From: Funneliformis mosseae
Lineage: Eukaryota > Glomeromycota > Glomeromycetes > Glomerales > Glomeraceae
Direction of reading: 5' to 3'
Assembly (NCBI GenBank): GCA_910592005.1
Contig: CAJVPP010003980.1
Span: 1-10,358, forward strand
Length of the DNA: 10,358 nt
Positions 1 through 6,951 of this stretch are shown one piece after another. Position 1 is the first letter of the stretch. Every line of letters starts with the position of its first letter. Both the position numbers and the translations under genes were made by a program. The notes below the pieces were generated by a model that was not told the DNA's origin, searched no databases, and saw nothing but the letters and a program-made list of their open reading frames with translations.

Positions 1-200
1 TTAATATAAGTAATAACTTATATTGTAATATCATGGTCGAAGTATAAATAAACTCTGTCCGTGAAAAATTACTCCACTGACAAAGTATAATAATCATATA
101 CGGCTGTGTAATTATTAAATTTATATCATTTATTAATTTAATTAAATTATATAATTAAATAAAACTGAATATCCATATTAACAAATACTTTTTTAATAAA

Positions 201-347
201 ATAACAAGTGTACCAGTAGAACGAGTTTTTCCTAGCAAAACTGATTTAATATTAACTAAAAGATGCAGTCTTAAAGCTAATACAATTCGTGCCTGTGTTT
301 GAAATCCTGGTAGAAAAAATGTAAAAAAAATAATAGTTAGGAATTAA
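201..347 (+). pseudogene. hAT transposase C-terminal (dimerisation) fragment
   Basis: The frame starting at 201 reads ITSVPVERVFPSKTDLIL, then TKRCSLKANTIRACV, then a TGA at 300-302, then NPGRKN up to a TAA at 345-347. The pattern P-V-E-R-V-F, followed by a hydrophobic stretch, K-R and L-x-x-x-T-I-R-A, is the hallmark of the hAT-family C-terminal dimerisation domain. In intact proteins a Cys-Leu-Lys-Ser-Trp-like ending follows RAC; here a stop sits at that point. Only about 30-35 recognisable residues remain. The catalytic core and the BED zinc finger are not in the window, and upstream sequence in all frames is short and AT-driven. This is a dead remnant. It is notable because non-autonomous hAT-type elements lie elsewhere in the window, but its family need not match theirs. 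Confidence 0.72.
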
Positions 348-772
348 TGTCAACAAAAAATAAAATAAACAATTTTAAAATAAAATAAACTTTATATATG
401 ATACTTTTTTATTTCAGAGTTAATATTACCCTTGAAATTTGAGTTAGTTCTGGGTTGTTTCAGGTTGAACATTAAGTGAGTTAAGTCAAATAATGATCAG
501 GTTGAGTCAAATTTTAGGTTCTATAATTATTAACAGGTTTAAGTGCGAATATGCTTCAAATCTGGCCCGACCTGACCCTTATAGAGCACTAAAGTAATGT
601 ATGAAATTTTGCATCTTTTTTGATGAAAAGACTACGAAAAAATTTTTTTTTAAAAAATAAAACATGGTAATATTTATTTTTAGTAATAAAAATCTATTAA
701 GAAATATACTCAATTCAGTTTTACAATGATATTTATAAAGAAGCATACTGAAAATCTATCAAGATTGATACT
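348..772. other. Non-coding stretch with a GC-richer repeat-like end
   Basis: No reading frame of note is seen. The octamer CAGGTTGA occurs at 461-468 and 498-505. A compact GC-richer block at 562-593 reads, on the minus strand, AGTGCTCTATAAGGG followed by TCAGGTCGGGCC. It stands out sharply from the surrounding A/T and looks like the terminus of a dispersed repeat. I could not find a matching inverted copy to the left, so element boundaries are not assigned. Confidence 0.4.
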
Positions 773-1084
773 TTGCTCACGTATGGCAGACACCATATGT
801 ATGGTTTTAGCTTTAACCAAAAGTGTTCTACATTTACGCTTTGGATAATAAAAGAAACAAAAATCCCGCTTATTGTTGACTCTGGCTCTGCTGAATGCAT
901 AATTTTCTTAAAATTGCTCAAAGACTTAGATATGATGATCACACAAGCACCTAAAACTATAATGGTCAATGTTAATAAAGAAAAAAGAAGACCATTAGGA
1001 GCAGTGACTGGAATTCCTTTGAAGATCGCTGGTCATGTGGTTCCCTTTGATGCTATTGTAACCGAAGCTGACTTTTATGCATAA
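773..1084 (+). pseudogene. Retropepsin (aspartic protease) fragment of a Ty3/Gypsy-type retrotransposon
   Basis: The frame is open from a TTG at 773 to a TAA at 1082-1084 and has no convincing start codon. The recognisable part begins at about residue 30. KIPLIVDSGSAECI contains the catalytic Asp-Ser-Gly triad (Asp at 878-880) in its usual hydrophobic setting. A spacer is followed by VNVNKEKRRPLGAV and IPLKIAGHVVPFDAIVTEA, matching the beta-strand order of retropepsins from fungal LTR elements (known family pattern). In such proteins the next residues are usually a Val-Gly-Asn-Asp-Trp-Leu-like segment leading to reverse transcriptase; here the frame stops right after DFYA. No gag, reverse transcriptase, RNase H, integrase or LTR is visible around it. 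The protease normally matures the element polyprotein. This copy is truncated on both sides and presumably inactive, although the protease frame itself is clean. Confidence 0.8.
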
Positions 1085-1720
1085 CCTAACCTTTAAATGC
1101 AATGTCTAACCTTATCCTTTTTTCACCAGCAGCATTATAAGAATAATTGTAAAAGATTATTTAAAGAATAAATATTTAATTATTTAGTATTAAATTTAAT
1201 TTGACTGTAAAACAAAGATGACAAAGGAAAATAATTCAACGATCATTACTATAATTGAAGACAATATATTTCCATAGATTTCATGTAATTTATCTAAAAA
1301 AAAAAAATTAATAATAATAATAATTAAATATTAGATGTCTCCATAAATTGGTTAGATGTTTTAAATTTTATTTCCTACGCGATATTATTGGTATGCAAAG
1401 TAAGATAAGAAAATAATATCTTTTTGTATCATAGATAAGAGAATACTGAAAAGCTTGCTTAACCTATAAGTAGAAATTTTATTATTTTATACTTTTTGTG
1501 TTGGTCAACAAAATCAATTTTTGTTTGTTCAGTTTTCTAGATAGGCTTGGACATTTTCGATTTTCTTATATAATATACTTTGATGCTTTATGCTTTATGT
1601 ATCATTATGCTTATATATGAATGAAGGTTCAACTTATATCTTTGTTTTATTTGCTTACTTGAAAAAGAACTTTTGAATTAAAATATTATCCTACCTAATC
1701 TACTACTATAGCTTAGAAAT

Positions 1721-1762
1721 GAAAAGGCCTTCGATCAAACGATCGCTTCGAAAGACCTTTTT
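1721..1762. repeat. Snap-back hairpin
   Basis: The outer arms are AAAAGG (1722-1727) and CCTTTT (1756-1761), and the inner arms are TTCGA (1730-1734) and TCGAA (1748-1752). CGATC/GATCG (1732-1736 and 1741-1745) is an alternative inner pairing around an AAAC loop. The stem has small bulges. It is followed by T-rich sequence. Function is unknown; it may be part of an old inverted-repeat element. Confidence 0.4.
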
Positions 1763-2105
1763 CTTCAAGTCAGATCTTTTGCGCAGTCTTTTTTTTTGTA
1801 GGAATGGTTTCAATGGTTTAAAATCCTTGGGCTGGATCCATAAAAGGTTTTATTTATTTATTTAATTTTTTCTTTTGACGAATAGAAGTGACTTCGATTT
1901 ATATGATTAAAAAATAAAATTTAACCATTAATTTCAAAAAAAAAATTTTTGTAGTGTCTTCACTTCTACTGCAAATGTCAATTTGATCATGATAAAATTA
2001 TATTGATACGTCTAGAATAAACAAAAGTTTCTTACATTTTAAATTATACTTTACAAACATAAAGAAATTAAAGAAATTTTAAATTTTAAATAATTTATCC
2101 TTACC

Positions 2106-2131
2106 TTTTTTTTTTTTTAAAAAAAAAAAAA
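2106..2131. repeat. T13A13 perfect palindrome
   Basis: Thirteen T are followed directly by thirteen A, a perfect 26-bp self-complementary run. It could arise by slippage or as the scar of joined poly(A)/poly(T) tails. Length in an assembly may be unreliable. Confidence 0.8.
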
Positions 2132-2223
2132 GTTATTACTACTATTATTTTATTTCAATAAGCCCAGTTTCAGATTCTGATATATATGAACTGCATCCTT
2201 CTCTAATAACTCTACGATTAGTA

Positions 2224-2231
2224 CTTTAAAC
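2224..2231. repeat. Left target-site duplication of the hAT element
   Basis: CTTTAAAC lies immediately before the TAGGG terminus and matches CTTTAGAC at 3015-3022 at seven of eight positions. Eight base pairs is the duplication length typical of hAT transposition. Confidence 0.75.
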
Positions 2232-3014
2232 TAGGGATTGGAATCGATTCTAGCAAAATCAAAAATTGAATTAGAATCGATTAATAGAAAAATTGAATCT
2301 ATTTTTAGTGGAGCAATGTGTGTAGTTTGAACGATTTACCACCAAAGCAATGCTTTAAGGTATTGTTAACTTAATTAGATTTGAGAAAAAATAATAACGG
2401 TATGATCAATAAAAAATGAATAAATTGAAAAAGTCTAACCTACAAAATGAAGAAACCTATAAAATAAAAAGATCAAAAAAATAACAACGGAATGATTACC
2501 TAATCCTTTTGAAGAGAAAAATCTTGAGAAAAAAAAGAATGATAAACCAAATGAAAAAAATAACCATAATTCTAAACAAAAAAATACAAACTGCATATAT
2601 CCGAAACAATCCAATCCAAAGAGAAACTTAATTATAATTTTTTAAAAATATTCATTCGATCTCTGCGAATTCAAAAAAAAAATAAAAAATAAAAAAAGAA
2701 TGCCAAAATTGCTACGCCATAAAGAATGAACCAATTAGATTTACCTGCTTTTGAAGTATATGATATCGTAAAATGTAAAATTTAAGAAAATGTAACTATT
2801 TTGATAAATAATAATTATTTTCTTGAAATGATTTAATTAATTATTTTTTTCTTTTGAATAAAATGTTTTTGCATACAATTTGTGATTAAAAAAATCACTA
2901 CGCCATAAATAAAATCGATTCGAATCGATTAATCAAAACCGAAAATCGAAACTCGAGAAACGATTAATCGATTCTAAAATCGAAAATACATGTTTGAGTC
3001 TATTCCAATCCCTA
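2232..3014. mobile_element. Non-autonomous hAT element with AATCGATT subterminal repeats
   Basis: The two ends are perfect inverted repeats: TAGGGATTGGAAT (2232-2244) and ATTCCAATCCCTA (3002-3014). Both ends carry subterminal copies of AGAATCGATTAAT or close variants, such as those near 2274 and 2968. An 8-bp flanking duplication (CTTTAAAC/CTTTAGAC) fits hAT insertion, and a TAGGG start is common in that superfamily. The 783-bp interior has no transposase frame. It is A-rich, with internal short repeats including CTACGCCATAAA (near 2713 and 2899) and AACGGTATGATCA/AACGGAATGATTA. It would depend on a transposase supplied in trans. One mismatch in the duplication suggests an insertion of some age. 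Orientation is arbitrary. Confidence 0.8.
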
Positions 3015-3022
3015 CTTTAGAC
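3015..3022. repeat. Right target-site duplication of the hAT element
   Basis: CTTTAGAC directly follows the CCCTA terminus and pairs with CTTTAAAC at 2224-2231, with one mismatch. Confidence 0.75.
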
Positions 3023-3502
3023 AGCACAATTTCTTATTTGATCTATAAATTGTATCTGAAAATCTCTCTGCAAATACAATAATAAGTATCAATTACATAT
3101 GACAACTTAATTTTTCATGTCCTTTAATAAATAAATTAGATTCCGGTATTGATTTGGAACGAGGATGGGATTTAGGAGTTTTAGTCTTTCGACTATTGAC
3201 AAATTAGTATTTCTTCGGTCGTCTATTTTTGGAATAATTAATTAGTTAAATTTCAAATGAGCCGTAAAAGACAAATTTATGTGTATATTTTGTTATTATC
3301 AAGAGAATTTATATGCTAGTAAAGAACGTTATCGACAAACCTCGTTTCAGTCGTTAAAGATATCAATACTTCTGTTACGCCAGTTTCTTAACCGTCAAGC
3401 TCAAGCTTAGAAAAAATGAAGATTATCAGTTTCGTCAAAGAACCAACTCTACTAAAACTGCGTGTTCTAAACCATGTGGTTTTTTCTAATTATTGCTTAT
3501 AC

Positions 3503-3560
3503 CTAATATAATATTCGTTAAAACAATGTGAATATATAAAGAATCCCCCGAGTTAATTAC
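3503..3560 (-). other. Candidate intron remnant 3 of the minus-strand relic
   Basis: The minus strand reads GTGTAAAG, then GTAATTAAC as donor, TTTTAAC as a branch-like site and ATATTAG as acceptor, a 58-bp span. It follows the coiled-coil part (ELDNCVK, one frame shift after AEENFS). Confidence 0.4.
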
Positions 3561-3825
3561 CTTTACACAATTATCCAATTCAGCTGAAGTTTTCTTCTGC
3601 CTTTTCACGGGCTTTGCGATCGATTTCTGATTAAGCTTTAGCTTCAGTAGCAACTTCTTCTTTTCGCTCTAATTCAAGAGCTTCATTTTTCTTTTTCTCA
3701 GCATTTTAACTTTGATATGTTCAACACCATCTCGTTCATTTTTTTTTTGGGCTTGCCTTTCGGCACCTTCCTGATTGCGTCTTTCAGATTCCTGTTTTAA
3801 CGGCAGGTACCCTGTTCTCTATCTT

Positions 3826-3938
3826 CTGAAATCGTTAGGAAAATAATAGTATTTAATTGACACATCAATATTTTGAAACTTTGCCAATTGCAAATCTTCT
3901 ATAATTTTAAAAATCAACAAAAGAAAACGAAAAATTAC
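3826..3938 (-). other. Candidate intron remnant 2 of the minus-strand relic
   Basis: On the minus strand this begins GTAATTTTTCG and ends CCTAACGATTTCAG, with a CTAAC branch-like sequence just before the acceptor. The upstream piece ends ENDIT and the downstream piece begins with EDREQ. An in-frame TAA lies right next to the donor, so the frame is damaged. Confidence 0.45.
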
Positions 3939-4246
3939 TTAAGTAATATCATTTTCTTTGTAAGATAAATCATTCTCATTATTGCATTGATCGTACTTAA
4001 AAGATTTCTACATTTCGTCTATATAAATATTTTCAAAATTGTCATTCATATCGCTGGTTTCTATTTGAACGATATCTTCTCAAATATATTTTTTTTTTCA
4101 TCCTCACATTAATCATTTTGGCGACGTCAAAAAAATTGAAAAAAATATCTATAATGACAAGCGATTAATATTAAATCCTTTTGAAGTTAGTTATTTTATA
4201 AAATGCTTTAAGGTTTAGAAATAAAAAAAAATTCGCCTACATTATA

Positions 4247-4299
4247 CTAAAGATCGATCGATTAGACTAGCCTGGTTTAGAAGTCTATATGATACGTAC
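4247..4299 (-). other. Candidate intron remnant 1 of the minus-strand relic
   Basis: Reading the minus strand, CTGGAG is followed by GTACGTATC, a near-ideal 5' splice site, and a branch-like TCTAATCG precedes CTTTAG. The preceding coding piece NERLVMNELE runs exactly to the donor. The acceptor choice is uncertain; a site further along is possible because the sequence between here and the next coding piece is AT-rich. Confidence 0.4.
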
Positions 4300-4488
4300 C
4301 TCCAGTTCATTCATAACCAAACGCTCATTTTAGATCCTTCGGCTAAATTGCCAACAACGTCGTTGTTTAAAGAATTTACGGAACCTTTAAATATGGCGCA
4401 ATTTAACATAGGTCTTCTTCGACATCTTCAGCTCAGGTTAATATCTATACAGACAGTGCTTCAACCATCCACAGCTTTGGGTAAATAA

Positions 4489-5017
4489 ATAGTTGTATGT
4501 ACGTTATACTATAAAGTATTGAATAAAATCAAACAAAAGGTATTAATTACGAAGGAACGCGTACTTTTTCAATGAAATAAAATAATTTAGTATTACGAGG
4601 AGATTAGTTATTACGCGTTGTGTGAGAGAGGTCATTATTAATTGTACTGTTCACCTGAGTATTTGACTTTTTCTTCAAAAAATTTGGTTGAGTGTATTGT
4701 TTATGAATTAAAAGTGTCGCTTTACATAAACTTTTCAAGGAAGAAAAGAAAGTTAATAAAAATAATCTATTTTCAAGTATTATATACCGTTTTAAGAGTA
4801 CATTTCGAAAAATTCACAGACAGAAAATGCAAAAAAATTACATTAATTCATGACAATATAAAGAAAATAAAGTACTAAGCAGTTTCTTCTCGGAAAACTT
4901 CAGCAAACGGAAGAAACGGCAACCTTCTTATTATAAAGAATATAATATCAGGAAATTTTTTGGTAGAATTTTATCAGAAGAGAATTCTGGTTCAAAAAAC
5001 CTGGAATTTTTGAAATT
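4489..5017. other. Non-coding stretch
   Basis: Frames here lack start codons and conserved patterns. One plus-strand frame stays open across 4854-5095, but it runs straight through the inverted-repeat element below, so I do not call it. CCTGGAATT and AGAATTCTGG near 4981-5009 resemble the terminus of the element that follows and may be part of a related repeat. Confidence 0.45.
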
Positions 5018-5149
5018 ACCCAGAAAATTCTTCGATCACGTGATCCAAAATTATTTATCACCCTTCGCGTTTTCCAGTTTTCATAAAAGGGTTTAGGGAT
5101 TATGCATAATGCGGGCCAATAATCACGTGTACGCAGAATTTTTCTGGGT
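5018..5149. mobile_element. Small inverted-repeat (MITE-like) element with CACGTG arms
   Basis: The left arm (5018-5044) starts ACCCAGAAAATTC and ends CACGTGAT. The right arm (5122-5149) is its reverse complement, with three mismatches and one extra A, ending CTGGGT. The left arm contains the perfect 12-bp palindrome GATCACGTGATC (5034-5045). The 132-bp unit has no coding potential of its own. No clear target-site duplication is seen, so superfamily and exact borders are uncertain. Confidence 0.6.
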
Positions 5150-5342
5150 GCTCTTGGGGTAGTTACAGTAATTTTTGACGTTAATAACGTATTTATGGAT
5201 CGGCATTGATTTTGTCCGATGAACCCGGAAAGTAATTTACGAATAGGAATTAGTTAAAGATTACTTTGGTTGAAAATAAAGCGAATTCGTAAATAAATTA
5301 ATTATCTTTGTTGTAAAGATGAAGTAAAAAGCATTTTACAAA

Positions 5343-5547
5343 CAGTCATTATCCGTCAACGAGAAATTGTTATTATTTCTTGGGTAAGGCTTTATTGTTG
5401 AATCTACTTTCAGTCATTATCCATCAAAAGAGAAGTAGTTAATATTTCTCGGGTAAGGCTATAAAAAAATCAGTTGACATTTACGAATAATCTACTTTCA
5501 AGTCATTATCTATCAAAGAAGAAATTTTAATATTTCTTGGATAAGGC
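5343..5547. repeat. Three diverged tandem repeats, each able to form a hairpin
   Basis: The repeats start at 5343, 5411 and about 5501. Each opens with CAGTCATTATCC or CAAGTCATTATCT and closes with an ATTTCTYGGRTAAGGCT-type segment. Within each, inverted arms face each other: GAGAAAT/ATTTCTT in copy 1 (5361-5367, 5375-5381), GAGAA/TTCTC in copy 2, and AAGAAAT/ATTTCTT in copy 3 (5519-5525, 5532-5538). These are framed by TTATCC/GGGTAA or TTATCT/GGATAA. Copies 2 and 3 also share the lead-in AATCTACTTTC, and CAGTTGACA recurs at 5471 and about 5563. They sit just upstream of a TATA-like site and the start of a coding relic, so they could be promoter-proximal binding sites or an old repeat array. 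Confidence 0.65.
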
Positions 5548-5602
5548 TTTGTTGTTATAAACCAGTTGACACTTATATTCGTTCGTTAGTAACTGACGAA
5601 TA

Positions 5603-5616
5603 TTATATATATAAAA
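5603..5616 (+). promoter_or_regulatory. TATA-like promoter element
   Basis: TTATATATATAAAA occurs about 90-130 bp before the candidate ATGs at 5705 and 5735, in a locally less AT-biased setting. A GGATAATGA at 5656-5664, the reverse complement of the TCATTATCC motif in the upstream repeats, follows within about 40 bp. In a genome this AT-rich a TATA string is weak evidence alone; the position gives it some weight. Confidence 0.35.
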
Positions 5617-5704
5617 ACGTTGGGTATCCAAAACTGAGTCATTTTATCATAAAAAGGATAATGAGTGGTTTTAACACAACATTATTATAGTGATTGACTC
5701 TTTA

Positions 5705-6241
5705 ATGGCGAAAACCATGGTGGATTTTTAAAACATGTCGAACATCGACAAGAGCATACCCGAAAGATGGCGAACTATGCTTGAATCCAGGGCCGATTAC
5801 CGAACTGGATCAAGAGAAAAATTATGTCATAGGCCGGATACCTTAGAGTTACGGATTAAGCTTCGTCCTCTTACCGTCCGCTGCATTCGAGAGCAATTTC
5901 CATGCCTTAAACTTAGTGATCCGATCAACTTTACTGGAGATCTGATATTATAAGCTTGGGCAGCACCATTTGCAGATTGTTTTCGATGTGAAACGCGCAA
6001 CTTCTGTTAATTTCTCCCAGCAAAAATGGAAAACGGGTTATATTAGCGATAATGACATTCTGGTTGAATATAAAAAAACATGATATCATTTGGAAGAGCA
6101 CAGGAACCACTTCTGTCTGAACTCAAAAAGTACCGGCTTATTACCGTGGTGTTTTCTAATCAGCATTTTTAGCCAATTATTCGTACTTGTAAATAATCAG
6201 AAAACTGAGCTTTGCAATAAAAATAATTGGTTAAATTTTTA
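5705..6241 (+). pseudogene. Unrecognised coding relic, first block
   Basis: This block has markedly more balanced base composition than its surroundings. An ATG at 5705 gives MAKTMVDF and a stop; a second ATG in the same frame at 5735 opens 72 codons (MSNIDKSIPERWRTMLESR... to TAA 5951-5953). A different frame, in phase with position 5706, stays open to 6241 apart from three stops (5844, 5943, 6079). It reads ELCLNPGPITELDQEKNYVI, then after 5946 LGQHHLQIVFDVKRATSVNF and KTGYISDNDILVEYKK. One further shift gives HDIIWKSTGTTSV, then ELKKYRLITVVFSNQHF before a TAG near 6170. Frames thus change at least twice within text that reads as ordinary protein, which suggests frameshift decay. The family is unknown; YVIGR recalls the start of an FHA domain, but the remaining FHA residues are not seen. 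Confidence 0.45.
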
Positions 6242-6305
6242 AGGAAATGCGTAACCTTTATGCATTTTTTCTTTTTAAAAACTTTACTCTAAAAAGTTTA
6301 TTCAG
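6186..6305 (+). other. Possible intron remnant between the two coding blocks
   Basis: This AT-rich interval separates two GC-richer coding blocks. It offers GT donors near 6186-6192 (GTACTTGTAAAT), a pyrimidine-rich run and TTTATTCAG as acceptor ending at 6305. The donor is not fixed. The joining of the blocks is inference. Confidence 0.25.
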
Positions 6306-6701
6306 CAAAAAGAATTTTAAACCTAAGGTTACTTCGGCCAGTCTTTGCCTCCCGTGCTGCCTTTGCAATTACAAGGGATAGTAATCCGAATTTCATTAAT
6401 CCTGAGTGTTCCCAAGCAACTTTCCGGTGAAATTTGTTGAAAAGGCCCTTTCGATCACGAAGCTCGAAAAGATTCTAGAGATGCAGAGACATCCAGATGC
6501 TATTAAAATGATGTCATTTTTTCCTTATGGAGATGATGTGAGAGCTCTAGAGATGACCAACTGTCATGATACGCATAGCTACCAAAATAAACCTCCTGGA
6601 TATTTATCTTCCCGATTATCAAAGTAGATCCAACATAAATATGTATGGTGAAGATAGAGAATCACGTCGGAATCATTATATTTCTAGTACTTCAGGGAAT
6701 C

Positions 6702-6709
6702 ATTATAAC
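6702..6709. repeat. Left target-site duplication of the palindrome MITE
   Basis: ATTATAAC directly precedes the CAGTG terminus and corresponds to ATTATACA at 6944-6951. Six of eight positions match, or seven if one A was gained or lost. Confidence 0.6.
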
Positions 6710-6943
6710 CAGTGATGTGCATTTTATGCTTCAAATAGTATAAATTTGATTGGAAGCTTCCAATAAATAGTATATAAAATTTGCTTGGAAGCTTCCAATA
6801 GTATAAAAATTGATTGGAAGCTTCCAAAAGTATAAAATTTGATTGGAAGCTTCCAATCCAAATGAATTATTAAAAATTTATGCTTCCAACCCTTCCAAAA
6901 GTGCTTCCAAGAGTGCTTCCAATCTTCCAAGTGCACATCACTG
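6710..6943. mobile_element. hAT-type MITE with four TTGGAAGCTTCCAA palindromes
   Basis: The 234-bp unit is bounded by perfect 12-bp inverted repeats, CAGTGATGTGCA (6710-6721) and TGCACATCACTG (6932-6943). An imperfect 8-bp flanking duplication and a CAGTG start both fit the hAT superfamily. Inside, the 14-bp palindrome TTGGAAGCTTCCAA occurs four times (starts 6750, 6785, 6814, 6843; spacing 35, 29, 29), separated by AGTATAAAATTTGAT-like linkers. Five half sites of the type CTTCCAA follow on one side (6880-6930). There is no real coding capacity; a long minus-strand frame across it is just a translation of the repeats. The dense subterminal repeats could be transposase binding sites. Confidence 0.82.
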
Positions 6944-6951
6944 ATTATACA
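6944..6951. repeat. Right target-site duplication of the palindrome MITE
   Basis: ATTATACA follows the CACTG terminus and pairs with ATTATAAC at 6702-6709. Confidence 0.6.

Larger units (their letters stand above)
1085..2223. other. AT-rich non-coding stretch
   Basis: No coding frame is supported on either strand. It contains short runs such as AATAATAATAATAATTAA near 1309, small direct repeats around 1580-1615 (ATGCTTTATGCTTTATG), a weak 9-bp inverted pair (TAGAAGTGA 1883-1891 and TCACTTCTA 1960-1968), a hairpin at 1721-1762 and the T13A13 palindrome at 2106-2131. Confidence 0.6.
3093..4487 (-). pseudogene. Eroded multi-exon gene with a charged coiled coil
   Basis: I do not recognise the protein. 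Minus-strand pieces, in gene order, are as follows. First, acidic segments AEDVEEDL (near 4430) and SVNSLNNDVVGNLAEGSK, then NERLVMNELE ending at 4300. Second, DIVQIETSDMNDNFENIY (from about 4079) and YDQCNNENDLSYKENDIT, ending near 3940. Third, QESERRNQEGAERQAQKK (from about 3792), then NEALELERKEEVATEAKA and IDRKAREKAEENFS, a Glu/Lys/Arg/Gln-rich coiled-coil-like region. Last, RPKKY, a stop, then SRKTKTPKSHPRSKSIPE and a basic tail ending at a TAA (3093-3095). The pieces lie in different frames and are interrupted by stops (for example TAA at 3631-3633), yet candidate GT-AG introns separate them. Compositional logic and intron remnants favour this strand. The part around 3300-3480 is ambiguous; the plus strand there also reads Ser-rich. 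It could be a cytoskeletal or scaffold-like protein, but no function is assigned. Confidence 0.5.

Noticed and set aside
1..24. Hairpin AATATAAGT/ACTTATATT
   Set aside because: Pure A/T-dominated short inverted repeat at the window edge; expected by chance in this composition.
733..969. Minus-strand open frame of 78 codons
   Set aside because: It is the antisense shadow of the retropepsin frame.
1883..1968. Inverted pair TAGAAGTGA/TCACTTCTA as a MITE
   Set aside because: Nine-bp arms only, no flanking duplication and no subterminal similarity; could be chance.
4225..4488. Plus-strand frame open for 88 codons
   Set aside because: It lies opposite the better-supported minus-strand pieces with a strong splice donor, and has no start codon near its beginning.
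4642..4878. Plus-strand frame of 78 codons starting at a TTG
   Set aside because: Lys/Ile/Phe-rich text expected from AT-rich DNA, no ATG at the start, no motif, no flanking gene structure.
4854..5095. Plus-strand frame open for about 80 codons (KRKKRQPSYY...)
   Set aside because: No start codon, and it reads through the terminal inverted repeat of the 5018-5149 element, so openness is probably chance.
5343..5577. CRISPR-like array
   Set aside because: Only three diverged copies with unequal spacing, similarity spread over the whole unit and a eukaryotic setting; not a repeat-spacer design.
5739..5843. FHA domain (YVIGR word)
   Set aside because: Only the short Gly-Arg start is present; the later Ser-Arg-x-His and Asn signature residues are not seen in any frame.
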